Origin: Areca catechu
Lineage: Eukaryota > Streptophyta > Magnoliopsida > Arecales > Arecaceae
NCBI GenBank assembly: GCA_021397845.1
Contig: CM038052.1
Coordinates: forward strand, 172,348,183-172,412,182
Length of the DNA stretch: 64,000 nucleotides
Direction: 5' to 3'
The notes beneath the pieces were generated by a model. The model saw nothing but the letters and a program-made list of their open reading frames with translations. It did not search any database and was not told where the DNA came from. Positions 1 through 10,736 of the stretch are shown piece by piece. Each line of letters starts with the position of its first letter. The stretch's first letter is position 1. The translations under genes and the position numbers were made by a program.

Positions 1-1230
1 CTACCTAATAATGACAATTATATTAATTGGATGTCAATAATACTATCCTCCATAGTGATATTCATGGGCAAGTATACATGACACCTTCATCAAGATTTCT
101 AAAACCAGGTAATTCACATATTTGTTAGTTACATAAGTCTTTTTATAGGCTCAAATAAGCATCGAGATAGTAGTTCAAAAAATTCTCCTACTTCTTGCTC
201 TAATATGACTACATTCAATCCAAAGTTGATCACTTTCTGTTCACTAAGCAGGATAAAGACTCTTTCATTGCTATTCTTGTTTACATGGATGATGTGATTA
301 TTGTAGAAAATAACCCTTCGAAATGTGAGGTATTGAAACAATTTCTGCAAATTAAGGTCTATATTAAGGACCTAAGCATTTTAAAGTATTTTCTCGAATT
401 AGAAGTGGCTCGATCACTTTCGAGCATATTTGTATCTCAACAAAAATATATACTTGATATTCTCCAAGAGATCGAGATGTTAGGGACCAAGCTCACAAAA
501 TTTTCTATGCAACAATAACTCCAGCTCATGGCAAACGATGGGAAACTACTTGATGATCCAGGTCCATATCGTCGATTGGTGGGAAGACTCATTATCTGAC
601 CATTACCAAGCTAGACATTGTGTACTTGGTAGACACAATTTATGTAATCTCCTCGACAACCATACTTGTATACAATCTTTTATATTTTACAGTGTTTGAA
701 ATGTTTCTTAGATCAAAGCATATTTTTTTTCAAGTGTCAATACTTTTCAATTACATACTTATTGTGATGCAGACTGGATAAGTGTTCCATGACAAGACGC
801 TCTACAATAGGTTTTTATATTTTCTTGGAAGATACTCTAATTTCTTGGTGTGCCAAAAAGTAGACAATAGTGTCTTGTTTCTCTGCAAAGGTCGAGTAAC
901 GGATTATGGCACACACCACCAGTGAATTATTATAACTTCAAGTCCTCTTATCCGATCTCAATATTTTACATCATGGTTTCATGTTCTTTTATTGTGATAC
1001 TCAAGTAGCTTTACACATTGCCGCAAATCTTGTGTTTCATGAGCAGACCAAATACATAGAGATTGATTATCATTTTATACAGAGCAACCGTAGTCTTAAG
1101 ATATTGTTACACAATATGTTTCTATACATTGTCAGCTTGCAGATATCTTTACCAAAGCTCTCGGCTGTAATCATTTTCAAGAGATTATATGCAAGTTGGG
1201 CATTCGAGATCTCCATGCTCCAACTTGAGG
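1..1230 (+). pseudogene. Degenerate Ty1/copia pol 3' end (reverse transcriptase to RNase H)
   Basis: Remnant of a copia-type retrotransposon polyprotein entering from the left edge. Around 284-310 the plus strand reads VYMDDVIIVE, the copia reverse transcriptase active-site motif. It is followed by the usual KDL..LKYFLELEVARS and VSQQKYILD blocks to about 510. After several stops and shifts, RNase H is recognisable at about 981-1090 (YCDTQVALHIAANLVFHEQ and EIDYHF). The terminal LADIFTKALG block is at about 1135-1165, then LGIRDLHAPT near 1195-1225. Multiple in-frame stops and frameshifts mean no protein is made. The order RT then RNase H at the 3' end, followed by a purine tract, is diagnostic of Ty1/copia rather than Ty3/gypsy. 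The integrase half lies outside the window. Confidence 0.85.
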
Positions 1231-1760
1231 GGGAGTATTATGAATATATAAAATATTAAGAAATATATCATCTAGAATATTTTTTGTAATCTTTTGGATT
1301 ACTAAAATATTCTACATGATCTTTGAAATTGCTAGAATATCTTACATGATCCTTGGAATTGGCAGGATCGTACCATAATCTTCTCATTATCTATCGATTT
1401 TTTTTTCTTCACTTTTACGTAAGGATGTACATATCATGAAGAAATACAAGGAAGAAATCTTCTCCACTTGCTTATTTTTTTTCATCTCTCTCTTGTATTT
1501 TTTACGGCTAATATATCTTCACCTCCTCTCTCTTTTTTTTTTTCCCAACTTATTATTCTCCTTCTCTTCTTTTATTTCCTTATGTTGCTGGTTTGGTCTT
1601 CTTAGGCTGCTCTTTTTCTGATACAAGGATTAATCTATGTTCTTCATGAATTCTGATGTTTTCTTTACCGTCATTTCATCAATAGGAAGTAAAAGGCCCA
1701 TTATATATACTTCTGCTAACTTTTGGCATTCCATCTTTGTGTTCAATTGAGATTTCCTCT
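1227..1760 (+). repeat. Polypurine tract and 3' LTR remnant of the left copia element
   Basis: A polypurine tract (GAGGGGGAG, 1227-1235) directly follows the pol remnant, and the sequence from 1236 (TATTATGAATA) is where the 3' LTR should begin. The following 500 bases are AT-rich, with pyrimidine-rich runs at 1480-1620 resembling the end of short copia LTRs. The 5' LTR is outside the window, so the right boundary is a guess and no target duplication can be tested. Confidence 0.5.
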
Positions 1761-3160
1761 TTTACATATAATTTGCATTAATATTTAAAATTACAATATA
1801 CAATTATATTTATTTTAAAAATAAAATACTATATAATATATAATTTGTTTATTTATTTCTATTTCCAGCTAGCTTAATCAAGCTAAACTTAAGTGAGCTA
1901 GGTCTAACTAGCTCTATCCTCGTTTGTTTAGCAACCAAGTGAATCAAAGCCGAGCCAAATTTTGAACAATGAAAGACATATACATAAACAGCTCGCACAT
2001 TAGGTGGTTCTACGCCAAACCCTTTATTAAAATAATTTTACTTCGTGAATAAGTTTTTTTTTCCCAACCTGGATTTGAGATAATCAAGTACTAATGGCGC
2101 ACTATTTTTGCATAATCTTGCATGATAGAATGTTTTCAAAAAAAATGGAATGCCATAGGACACCTAATCTAATGCAATAGCATATATTTAATAAAAGTAC
2201 AGTGATGCCAAAAATTAAAATTCGAGGTACAGGCCTTGATGATATGGTCGATATATGCTTGTAAGGAGCGCTGCAAGCTGATTCGCAGAAAAGTAATCTT
2301 AAGAAATCCCACTTGAAGTTGGGACCACCAATGGTGGGTGCCTTCAAGTGGTTCAGAATTTTAGTTTTAAGAGTGATGATCCGTGGCATTTCATGAAGGA
2401 TCATGCGATGGATCTTTTGAAATTAGGAGAGTGTGAGGTCTTTATCACTGCCGGAAAAGAATTATGTTGTAGCTGGTATAGTTGAGCCAATTGTATGCAA
2501 GCTAGGGTGGAATAAGGCTTTGTGTCAGTTGGAAGAGTAATTAAGGTTATTCTCTGAAAAAAAAAAAAAAAAAAAAAATCCATGTATCCATTTTCAGGAG
2601 TCCACCAAGGACAATCCATGTTGAGGACTGCAAGGTGGTGAGGTTTAAATAGATTTTTTTTTTTTTTTTTTTTTTTTTGCTATTAATTCTTTTCATACGA
2701 TCTTGCAGTTGGTTTTCCACTTACATCCATCTTTAGAGTTATCGAATTATAAAAAGGTTAGGCTCATTCTTTCTAAGTTTGGCTTAAGAGCAACATTCCT
2801 TCTACACACATTTATTTACAAAATAAACTTAATTTTATTTTTTGAAATAAAAATACTTAAAACGATACCATATATCCTGCTGTTTTGAAGAATATGTTCT
2901 ATGTTAATAGCAGTGATGGAAGGAAAACTATTGGGATATCATAGGATAAAAGAATATAGTGTAAAGGATAGAGAATATTTCATAAGCTGCTGGAAGGTAT
3001 CCTGTAATTAATTTTGTTCTATTTTTCATATACTTTTACCTAACCAGGTAATATTGTAGCTTTTTTTTATCAAAAACAGCAATTATAGTTATCTTTTATA
3101 AAAGAATGTGGGCCTTATGGTGCAATATTTGTACCACAAGCATGATTCCATCATGGAACC
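1761..3160. other. AT-rich intergenic stretch without a recognisable gene
   Basis: No coding signal is convincing here; short ORFs are interrupted and resemble no family. Two homopolymers stand out, A22 at 2557-2578 and T25 at 2654-2678, facing each other about 75 bases apart. The pair could be two retroposed tails in opposite orientation or replication slippage. No target duplication was found. Confidence 0.5.
2557..2678. repeat. Opposed poly(A)22 and poly(T)25 tracts
   Basis: A run of 22 A (2557-2578) and a run of 25 T (2654-2678) flank 75 bases of ordinary sequence. Seen directly; the origin is uncertain. Confidence 0.9.
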
Positions 3161-3167
3161 ATATCAT

Positions 3168-4226
3168 TATAGGGTTTTGCATGGTGCCCCCAAGTCTTGG
3201 AGAGACTTGGGAAGCTATAGTAGGGATGCTGGAGGTAATCCCTGGAGCTTAAGGGCGTCCCAAGCAGATTTATGGAGGTATTCTAGGAATGTTCTAAATT
3301 TGAATATTTTTTTATGTGACTTAGGGGGGAGTTTTTTTGAAAGATTGTAACATAACCTAATTGGATTATGGGGTTGGGTCCAGGTTTGTTAAATGGTTAG
3401 GAAGTTAGCTTAGTTGGTTAGATGGTTAGTTTATTGGTTGGTTAGCCCAACCACCCAGGATCCTAACCGAATTGGTTTGTTGTAACCAATTCGAAGTCTA
3501 ACTGCCTAGGGAGTTCTAACCAGTTTGTTATTAGCCCAATAATCCAAGTCCTAATCGTCCATGTGATCGAGTCCTAACAAACTAAGAAGTGGTTGAGCCT
3601 AAGAATTCAAGGAGTCAAGACATCCAAGACCAAGAGGATTTCACCGTCCACTCTATTTAAGAAGTGGGGCGTGCGGTTTGGATGTCTCACGGTGCAGAGT
3701 CCATGAGAACTTCTCACGGTCCTGGTCTTAGACCGTGAGGGCTTGAGGGTTGCCCCTTAGGGTAGGATCCAGACCGTGGGGAGACCTCCTGGGTTTCAAG
3801 GATGCCATGGTGATGGGCTGTAAAGAGGCGCACATAAAGTGTCTTTCATGTGGAGGGCTTGGTGCTGTGGGGTGTTCCACGAGGCTTTGGAGAGGAGAAG
3901 GGATGCACGTGAGGTATTATCCATGTGTAGCGTATGTGGATTCTTGGGGCGTGAGGCCTACAAGAGAAAAGACGTGCGGGACAATGAGAAGCTTCTAGGA
4001 TTTCGAAAGAGATGCTGTCGAGTATCATCTTGTTTGTTATAACAAGGTTCTTCTCCAAAGAAATAAAGCAATCTCTCTTTTCTTCCTACATTTATATCTC
4101 CATTGTTGTATGATATTGAATTCAAGAACATGTTGTTGGACTATCCTTCCACGTTGCATCCGCTGTATATAGGTGCTTGTCCGGATCTCCCAACAAGTGT
4201 GATCAGTGCTTGGAATTTTTTCAATA
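3168..4226 (+). repeat. 5' LTR of the non-autonomous element
   Basis: Direct repeat of 5346-6345. It starts TATAGGGTTTTGC (the other copy starts TGTAGGG) and ends TTCAATA (the other copy ends CCCAACA), so the terminal TG and CA are each mutated by one base. The primer binding site starts three bases downstream. Confidence 0.9.
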
Positions 4227-4228
4227 AC

Positions 4229-4240
4229 TGGTATCAGAGC
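4229..4240 (+). other. Primer binding site (initiator Met tRNA type)
   Basis: TGGTATCAGAGC, complementary to the 3' end of plant initiator methionine tRNA, begins two bases after the 5' LTR. It fixes the element on the plus strand. Confidence 0.9.
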
Positions 4241-5345
4241 TTGGTTTGAGCCATTGTTCGAGCGAAAGCGGAGCGGTTTCAGAGCCATTGGTTTGAAGGT
4301 GGAAGAAGAGGATTCAAGGAGTGCATCGAGGCAGGTGGAGTTGTACGTGGGTATGGTATCCCGTGTGGATAGAGAAAGAAAAGTCAGGATTTCTCAAGTT
4401 TACCAGAATACATCAGCAGAGACGATGTCAAGGACAGCTCAAGGAGATAGGATATAGTCTTAGGAAGCACCGGTGGTATCGGGCAGTCGGGAGTGTCCCA
4501 GTATGGAGGCATTGGCCTAGGGATGGAGACTGGAGTTGATAGAGATGGCAGCTCAGGGAGACCAGGGACAGGTCTCAGGGAGTGCCAGGGATATCATGTA
4601 GCCGGGAGACAGGCTGGGATATGATGGAGCAGCCCATGAAGATGGTTGCTAGGTTTCGTCGCTGGATTAGAGGAGTTGGGATGAGCTCTTGGGTTTCGGA
4701 GGAGCCTGCGGGAGGCAATGTATCCGAAACGGTCTCGAAGAGGTTCGTGGGATGCGAAGGGTCCGAGAAGGCAGCGACTGGGTACGAGGTTCAGGTGCAG
4801 GCTCAGCAGAGCAGCGTTGAGTGGCTGGCCTCGAGATTTCTTTCTGTGGCATCAATGGAACTTCAATCTCAGGTAGAGCACCGGTGATAGGTGGCCTCAT
4901 GGGTGGAGCAAGATTCGATATGAGTTCAAAGTGGGAGGTGCAAGGATACTAGCCAGGTCCTAGCACGACCGCCAGGGGTGCACTTAGCCAGGTGGAGCAG
5001 AGTGTGCAGAGATTGGCATGGCTTTATGGAGATGGTGTCAAGTAGAGCTCCAGTTATAGCGAGTGCCGGTTCAGGTTCGCTGTGTTCTCTCTAGGAAAGT
5101 CCAAGGAAAAGTCTGATGCAGATGCCAAGCAGAAGGAAAGCTACAATTGTGGTGCAAGAATATAAGCAAGGATCTTCAGCTATGGAGGCGGTCATCCCAA
5201 AGGCCTCCAGGGCACGCAGCAACTGAAGGGTGTTGGCAGAGGCAAGGAGGTCTGCACAAGAGGCTGTCAGGACACGCAGTTACAGTAGAGTTGTGCAGGA
5301 GGATATTGCTAGGTTTGTCAAGGCTTGGGGCACCAAGGTGGAAAT
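4241..5345 (+). other. Internal region of the non-autonomous element, no recognised coding
   Basis: About 1.1 kb, richer in GC than the flanks, with short open frames only. No zinc knuckle, DSG/DTG protease motif, YxDD or integrase triad can be seen on either strand. The final bases before the 3' LTR (AAGGTGGAAAT) serve as a weak polypurine tract. Confidence 0.7.
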
Positions 5346-6345
5346 TGTAGGGTTTTGCGTGGTGCTCCCAAGCCTTGGAGAGACTTGAGAGGCCATGGCA
5401 AGGATGCTAGAGGCAATCCCTGGAGCTTGGGGGTGTGTCCCAAGGGGATTCCTGGAGGTGTTCCAGGGATGCTCTAAATTTAAGTGTTTTCTCATGTGAC
5501 TTAGGGAAAAGTATTTTTGAGAGATTGTAACATAACCCAATTGAGTTATGGGGTTGGGTCCAGGTTTATTAAATTGGTTAGGAGGTTAGCTTAGTTGGTT
5601 AGATGGTTAATTAGTTGGTTGGTTAGCCCAACCACCTAGGATCTTAACCAAATTGGTTGATTGTAACCAATTGGAAGCCTAACTACCTAGAAAGTTCTAA
5701 CCAGTTTGTTATTGGCCCAAGAATCCAAGTCCTAATCGTCCATGTGATTGAATCCTAACAAACTAAGAAGTCGTTGAGCCCAAGAATTCAAGGAGTCAAG
5801 ACGCCCAAGATCAACAGAATTTCACTGCCCACTCTATTTAAGAAGTAGGGCGTGCGGTTTGGATGTCTCATGGTGTGGAGTCCATGAGGACTTCTCACGA
5901 TCCTAGTCTTGGACCGTGAGGGCTTGAGGGCCGCCCCTTGGGGCGGGGACCGTGGGAAGACCTCCTGGGTTTCAAGGAGGCCACGATGATGGGCTTTAGA
6001 GTGGCGCACATGGAGGGTCTTTTATATGGAGGGTTTGGTGCCGTGAGATGTTTCACGGGGCTTTAGAGAGGAGAACCTGCGTTGAGGTATTGTCCGCAGG
6101 TGGAGCTTCCTCTCGGGTTAGTGAGAGGAGGCCCGTGTCCTGGTTCTTGTTTGTTGTAATAAGATTCTTCTCCAAAGGAATAAAGCAATCTCTCTTTTTC
6201 TCCTACATTTATATTTCCATTATTGCATGATATTGAATCCAAGAACAGGTTGTTGGACTATGTCCTTCCACGTTGCATTCGCTGCGCATAAGTGCTGGTC
6301 GGGATCTCCCAGCAAGTGAGATCAGTATTTGGAATTTCCCCAACA
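5346..6345 (+). repeat. 3' LTR of the non-autonomous element
   Basis: Starts TGTAGGGTTTTGC and ends CCCAACA, retaining canonical TG...CA ends. It is immediately followed by the target duplication ATCAT (6346-6350). Shared blocks with the 5' LTR extend over the whole length. Confidence 0.9.
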
Positions 6346-6477
6346 ATCATCTATCTCAAAAATGAACGGCTCTTATTTATTTTTAGAATATAACAAAATA
6401 CCATTAATACCATACTCTTATCTTGATGATTAAATATATATATATATATATATATATATCTTGGAGATAGATGATAT

Positions 6478-7077
6478 AGTTGCTATCCAAGATGTTACCA
6501 GGGACATGTTACTTTATGACAATGCTGATAAGTAGATGGATGATTATTTCTCTCTCTTTTTCGTTCCTCTTTTACTTTCTTTTTAAATTACTGGTGGGAA
6601 TCTCAAGTGACTTGTCTCGTAACAACGCTGCAACGCAAAGCGCATGTTTCCCTTCCCACCGTAATTTCTCTATCATTTCATTTGACAGAGGATAAGGTGG
6701 CATGGCTATCCTCGTGGTGCAAAGCCTATGCCTTGCAAAAGTCAAGAACACCTTCAGAAGCATTTAATCAAACAAACAATACCCATTTGCCTTCCGTGTC
6801 TTAAACTCTATCAGACTCTGAAAATTAAACAAACAATACTCATTGGCCTTTCAATCAAAAAAAAAAAAAAAAACTAACTCCTTTGCCCTTCCATTTCTTA
6901 AAACCCACCATTCTCTCTCGCTCCCATATAAAAGCTAACAAGATTACTCCAATAATGGGAAAAAGCAAAAACCAGATCCCACACACTTGCATAGAAATTT
7001 TTCATATATATTATACTATCTTTGGTACCATTCTTTTTTTTTTTTTTTATTTTCAAAATAAAAATCTAGAACCCAAG

Positions 7078-7166
<89 letters not shown>

Positions 7167-8051
7167 GATGGTATTATTTTTTACTTTATATTTATAAAAA
7201 TTATTTTTATTATTTTTATAAAAAATGAAAATAAGTAATGTTTACTTTCAATATTTTTAAAAATCAAAAATTCATATTTTTCATTATTAACATCAATAAC
7301 ATCATGATGGACCATACCACCATTATTACTACCTTCATCATACCACTACTATCCTTTCATTAATACTTCAGATACTTTCATTGTCATCGCTACTATCATC
7401 ATCTCTAACATTATCATTATATTTATTAATTTTTTCAAAATATTTATTATACGGTACATATTTATATTTTAAAATTTTAAAAAATAAAAATTTAATTTTT
7501 ATATTTTTGAATTTATAAAAATAAAAGTGATGCGAATTGGCACCTAGACTCTAGTTTCTCCCTATTTTACCTGTGTGATTGTTTGCTTTAGATATCTCAT
7601 AAATTAAACAATATTATCCTATCTTATAGTTTATACTTGGTTGGAGAAACATCTTATAGTTCGTTCTGAAAAATTTATAAATAATTAATTAATCCTGTCC
7701 TCCTAATTAAATGGAGAGGGATTTTGTCCCACACTGGCATATATATCAAATGGCAACCTCATATTGCCCATCACAACAACTGGACTTTGTCGACTTATCA
7801 TCAACTCACATATAAAAAAACCATATTGATGAAAAGGAAAGCCTAACACGACTCTACAAGTACCAGATAGCTGGTGGACCACCCTTCTTACAAGCCCTCT
7901 TTGCTCACATTTCCCCTTCTCTCTCCCTGATACTGGCCTCCATCCTTCTGTCCTGCATCTTCCCGTTTGATTAACCAGAAGCTAAATACTCCCACCCTTA
8001 TTCAAGGAACCTTCTAGGGCAGTCAGATTGGCAGAACAAAAAATACAAAAC
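6478..8051. other. Intergenic and upstream region of the B3 gene
   Basis: No gene is seen at 6478-7700. It holds an A17 run near 6857, a T-rich tract near 7035 and the 80-bp AT microsatellite at 7081-7160. The region 7700-8051 is probably the promoter and 5' leader of the downstream B3 gene. A TATA-like ATATAAAAAA lies at about 7810-7820, which would imply a leader of roughly 400 bases. This is inference; no transcription start is visible. Confidence 0.4.
7081..7160. repeat. (AT)n microsatellite
   Basis: An uninterrupted AT dinucleotide run of 80 bases. It creates a spurious open frame of alternating Ile-Tyr codons, which is not a gene. Confidence 0.97.
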
Positions 8052-8117
8052 ATGGTACCCGTGAATCTTTTCCTCTTTCTATCTCAATGTCTCAATAGTG
8101 TTCATCCCAATCTCTGA
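8052..8117 (+). promoter_or_regulatory. Candidate upstream ORF in the B3 gene leader
   Basis: The ATG at 8052 (context AAAACATGG, with G at +4) opens a 21-codon frame closing at TGA 8115-8117, about 150 bases before the main ATG at 8270. If the transcript starts upstream of 8052, scanning ribosomes would meet it first. Whether it is in the mRNA is unknown. Confidence 0.35.
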
Positions 8118-8269
8118 GCCTTCTCCTTCCTCCCCCGGTCCCTTGATCTTTCTTGGGATCCAGAGATCTCCGGAGAAAACAAATAAAAAGAGACAGAGAG
8201 GAGCACCGCCCAGATCGAACAGTCTTTCCTGAGAATTTCGTCTAAGAACTTAAACAGTTCTCCAGTAAC

Positions 8270-9208
8270 ATGGAGTTAGCCCATGGAAGAAGAGAGAATT
8301 ATCACCACTGTAGGGGAGAAGACCAGGAGGAGGCATCCAAGAACCTTTCCTTCACTCCCTCCTCCTCCTTCTCCCTTACTTGGTTCCCTCATGCCGAGGC
8401 CACTGCCCCTTCGATCGAGACGGAGCATATGTTTGACAAGGTGGTGACGCCCAGCGACGTCGGCAAGCTGAACCGGCTCGTGATCCCAAAGCAGTACGCC
8501 GAGAAGTACTTCCCTCTAGACCCGTCCATGGCCGACAAGGGCCTGTCACTGTGCTTTGAGGACCGCACCGGGAAGCCATGGCCGTTCCGTTACTCCTACT
8601 GGAACAGTAGCCAGAGCTATGTCATGACCAAGGGATGGAGCCGCTTCGTCAAGGACAAGCGCCTCGACGCAGGCGACACCGTCTCCTTCAGCCGGGGTGT
8701 CGGTGAGGCCAGCCGTGGCCGCCTCTTCATCGACTGGCGGCGCCGCCCCGGCTCCCCCCACCGCCTCCTGCAGCTCCCCAGCCCGGCGGCGATGCAATTA
8801 CCCTTCACTACCACCATCACACCACTCGCCGGGCTCTTCGCTCCTCCGGTGCCCGCCATGCGCAATGCTCCAAGCTCCGGCATTGGTGGTGATGGCAGGT
8901 CATACGTCTATTTTCGATCGGTTTGCCCCCCGCCGCATGTCCGGGTGCAAGTCGGGGATGGTAGAGTGGTCGGGGTGCCGATGGTATTGGACTCGGTGCC
9001 GGGCACCGTCCATGGCGCAGCGGAGACCAAGCGAGTCCGTCTCTTTGGTGTGAACCTGGAGTGCTCCAAGGCGCCGGAGGACCTCGGTGAGGACCGAAGG
9101 CCGCCACCGACTCAGCCTAAGCCTCCTCAATCTCCTCTCCAGTGGAGAATTGGGACTGTTGGGGCTCTGGAGTCTGCTGTAGTGTCTACAGGAAACAAGC
9201 TGCAGTGA
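8270..9208 (+). CDS. B3-domain transcription factor, NGATHA/RAV-like (no AP2 domain)
   Basis: Single-exon 312-residue protein. Residues 54-160 form a B3 DNA-binding domain of the RAV/NGATHA type: FDKVVTPSDVGKLNRLVIPK, then FEDRTGKPWPFRYSYWNSSQ, then MTKGWSRFVKDKRLDAGDTV and RLFIDWRRRP. There is no AP2 domain before it, which separates it from RAV1/2 and fits NGATHA proteins, nuclear repressors known in leaf-margin, style and organ growth control. RLFGV at 257-261, followed by NLEC, is the B3 repression motif used to recruit TOPLESS-type corepressors. The N-terminus is short and serine-rich; the C-terminal third is proline-rich. Coding GC is far above the flanks, as in many monocot single-exon genes. 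One oddity: residue 105 is Pro where the family normally has Arg (WRFRYSYW). The ATG at 8270 is the first in frame before the domain. Family assignment is firm; orthology to a specific member is not. Confidence 0.93.
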   Translation: MELAHGRRENYHHCRGEDQEEASKNLSFTPSSSFSLTWFPHAEATAPSIETEHMFDKVVTPSDVGKLNRLVIPKQYAEKYFPLDPSMADKGLSLCFEDRTGKPWPFRYSYWNSSQSYVMTKGWSRFVKDKRLDAGDTVSFSRGVGEASRGRLFIDWRRRPGSPHRLLQLPSPAAMQLPFTTTITPLAGLFAPPVPAMRNAPSSGIGGDGRSYVYFRSVCPPPHVRVQVGDGRVVGVPMVLDSVPGTVHGAAETKRVRLFGVNLECSKAPEDLGEDRRPPPTQPKPPQSPLQWRIGTVGALESAVVSTGNKLQ

Positions 9209-10696
9209 TCCATGGATCTCCACTTAAAAAATTCAGAGGCAAGAGGAAGAAAGGAGGAGAAGAAAGAAGTTTGATATTCTTACTCTTATTATTTACTCCA
9301 TCTTGTGCTTACTTGAATGAAAGGTTTCAGAATTTTGTCATTCCCTTTTCTGTTCCGTTATCTTTTGGAGCATGAAGAATAATTTGAGCATTTAGAATGC
9401 GTTTGGGTGAGTTGGAAAGGAAGTGAAGATAGAGGAGGGAAGAGGGATGTATGTGAACTATAATATTTCTATACTTATGTTCCTTTCGTATTGAACCATT
9501 ATTAAAATTGTATGTATATATATATTTCCCTCAGATGCCCTACTTATGATATATGGTAGCCTTGTCCTTCTGACCTACCTTTCATATGCTTCAAGCTATT
9601 AAAATTTTTAGTATACCAAGTTAAAGATAATAGTTTTCTTATTTGGTCTTGGATTCCATTTTCTTATTACCTTGCCAGGTCATTGTAGCTTCATCCTTCC
9701 ATTAATAACAAGACAGCATGTTTTGGATTGGATCAGGAGGGAGAATTGATCATGGGGTATTACAGGTGGGATTTAACCTTACTTTATTATCTTTTATGTA
9801 TGTTTGATCTTGGCCTCTATTGATAGCTGTTGATTTATTAGATTTATAATTGAACTAAGAAACGAAACCTCGCATTGCTTTGTTTTTTTTTTCTTTTTGT
9901 AACTGAAACCTCATATTGCTTGAAAAGGCCATGCTGCAAAGCTGGAGATCAGTAATATATATTTGAACAAACAAGTATCCCTCCTTACTGTGTCATAAAA
10001 AATTAATCGGGCTCAATGAGGTACGGTAACATTAAAGAGTTTTCTAGGAGTTGGTCAAAAACAATATATCTTTCTTTTATAAAGGAAAAAACTGAGCCTA
10101 TACCTTTAGACACTACTATTAGATGCTACTGAAGTGTAACAATTGCGAGGCAAGCTGGTGGGTTGACTTGCTACTGACTTTAAGTGTTGTCCATAATGTG
10201 CTAGAAGGGTATACGATTTAAGTATCCTAGTCTTTCTTTCCTAACAAAAAAAAAGAGTAATAGAAAACATATTTAAGAAAAATCTTAACTAAACATTTTT
10301 GTTTAAAAGACTCACTTCATAGAGAGAATTTTCATTTCTATTCTACATTTATTGGCCTCATCTTCTATATAGTGTGGGTTATGCCATGGTCTTATAGACA
10401 ACACGATGCAGCTTTTAAGATGAAGTGAACTCATTCAAGAAAGAAAAAGGCCAGTGCCGGGAAGGTCTTACTTCATTTTTTCATAAGCTGTTATATGTCT
10501 GTAATGGCAAACACATTAACTTAAATGTTAATTTTTGAAGTTCGAAGTATAAATAAGCTTTATCTGAGCATTAAAAGACAGCATGGAGCTCCAAATGGTC
10601 ATCAACTTTCTAAAATCAAGAAGTGTTACAGAAAATAGGAGCATGGAAGCAAATGTTATTTTTTCTAAACTTTGGTCTCCTTATGTACAGTATTCA

Positions 10697-10736
<40 letters not shown>

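Larger units (their letters stand above)
3168..6345 (+). mobile_element. Non-autonomous LTR retrotransposon (LARD/TRIM-like) with perfect target duplication
   Basis: Two direct terminal repeats of about 1.0-1.06 kb (3168-4226 and 5346-6345) enclose only about 1.1 kb. The 5-bp target duplication ATCAT is present at 3163-3167 and 6346-6350. A methionine-initiator-tRNA primer binding site (TGGTATCAGAGC) follows the 5' LTR at 4229-4240. The internal region (4241-5345) has no gag, protease, reverse transcriptase or integrase motif; its longest open stretch (4582-4887) matches nothing I recognise. The element must therefore have been moved by proteins from another family. The LTRs differ by many substitutions and small indels, so the insertion is not recent. 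The structure is seen directly; assignment to a named family is not possible from the sequence alone. Confidence 0.9.
3161..6477. mobile_element. Small hairpin/MITE-like element split by an LTR retrotransposon
   Basis: Removing the LTR element at 3168-6345 and one copy of its 5-bp target duplication rejoins 3161-3167 with 6351-6357 to give the left arm ATATCATCTATCTC. This is the exact reverse complement of 6464-6477 (GAGATAGATGATAT). The two 14-bp arms would flank about 106 bases that include a TA microsatellite (6434-6459). The size and perfect terminal inverted repeat suit a MITE, but no clear flanking target duplication was identified, so it could also be a chance hairpin. Confidence 0.45.

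Noticed and set aside
4582..4887. 101-codon frame inside the non-autonomous LTR element
   Set aside because: No gag or other retroelement motif and no start context; kept only as internal sequence.
6883..7197. 104-codon open frame across the AT microsatellite
   Set aside because: More than half of it is the Ile-Tyr reading of the 80-bp AT repeat; no family resemblance.
8376..9223. Other frames over the B3 gene on both strands
   Set aside because: Overlapping frames caused by high GC; the B3 domain fixes the true frame.
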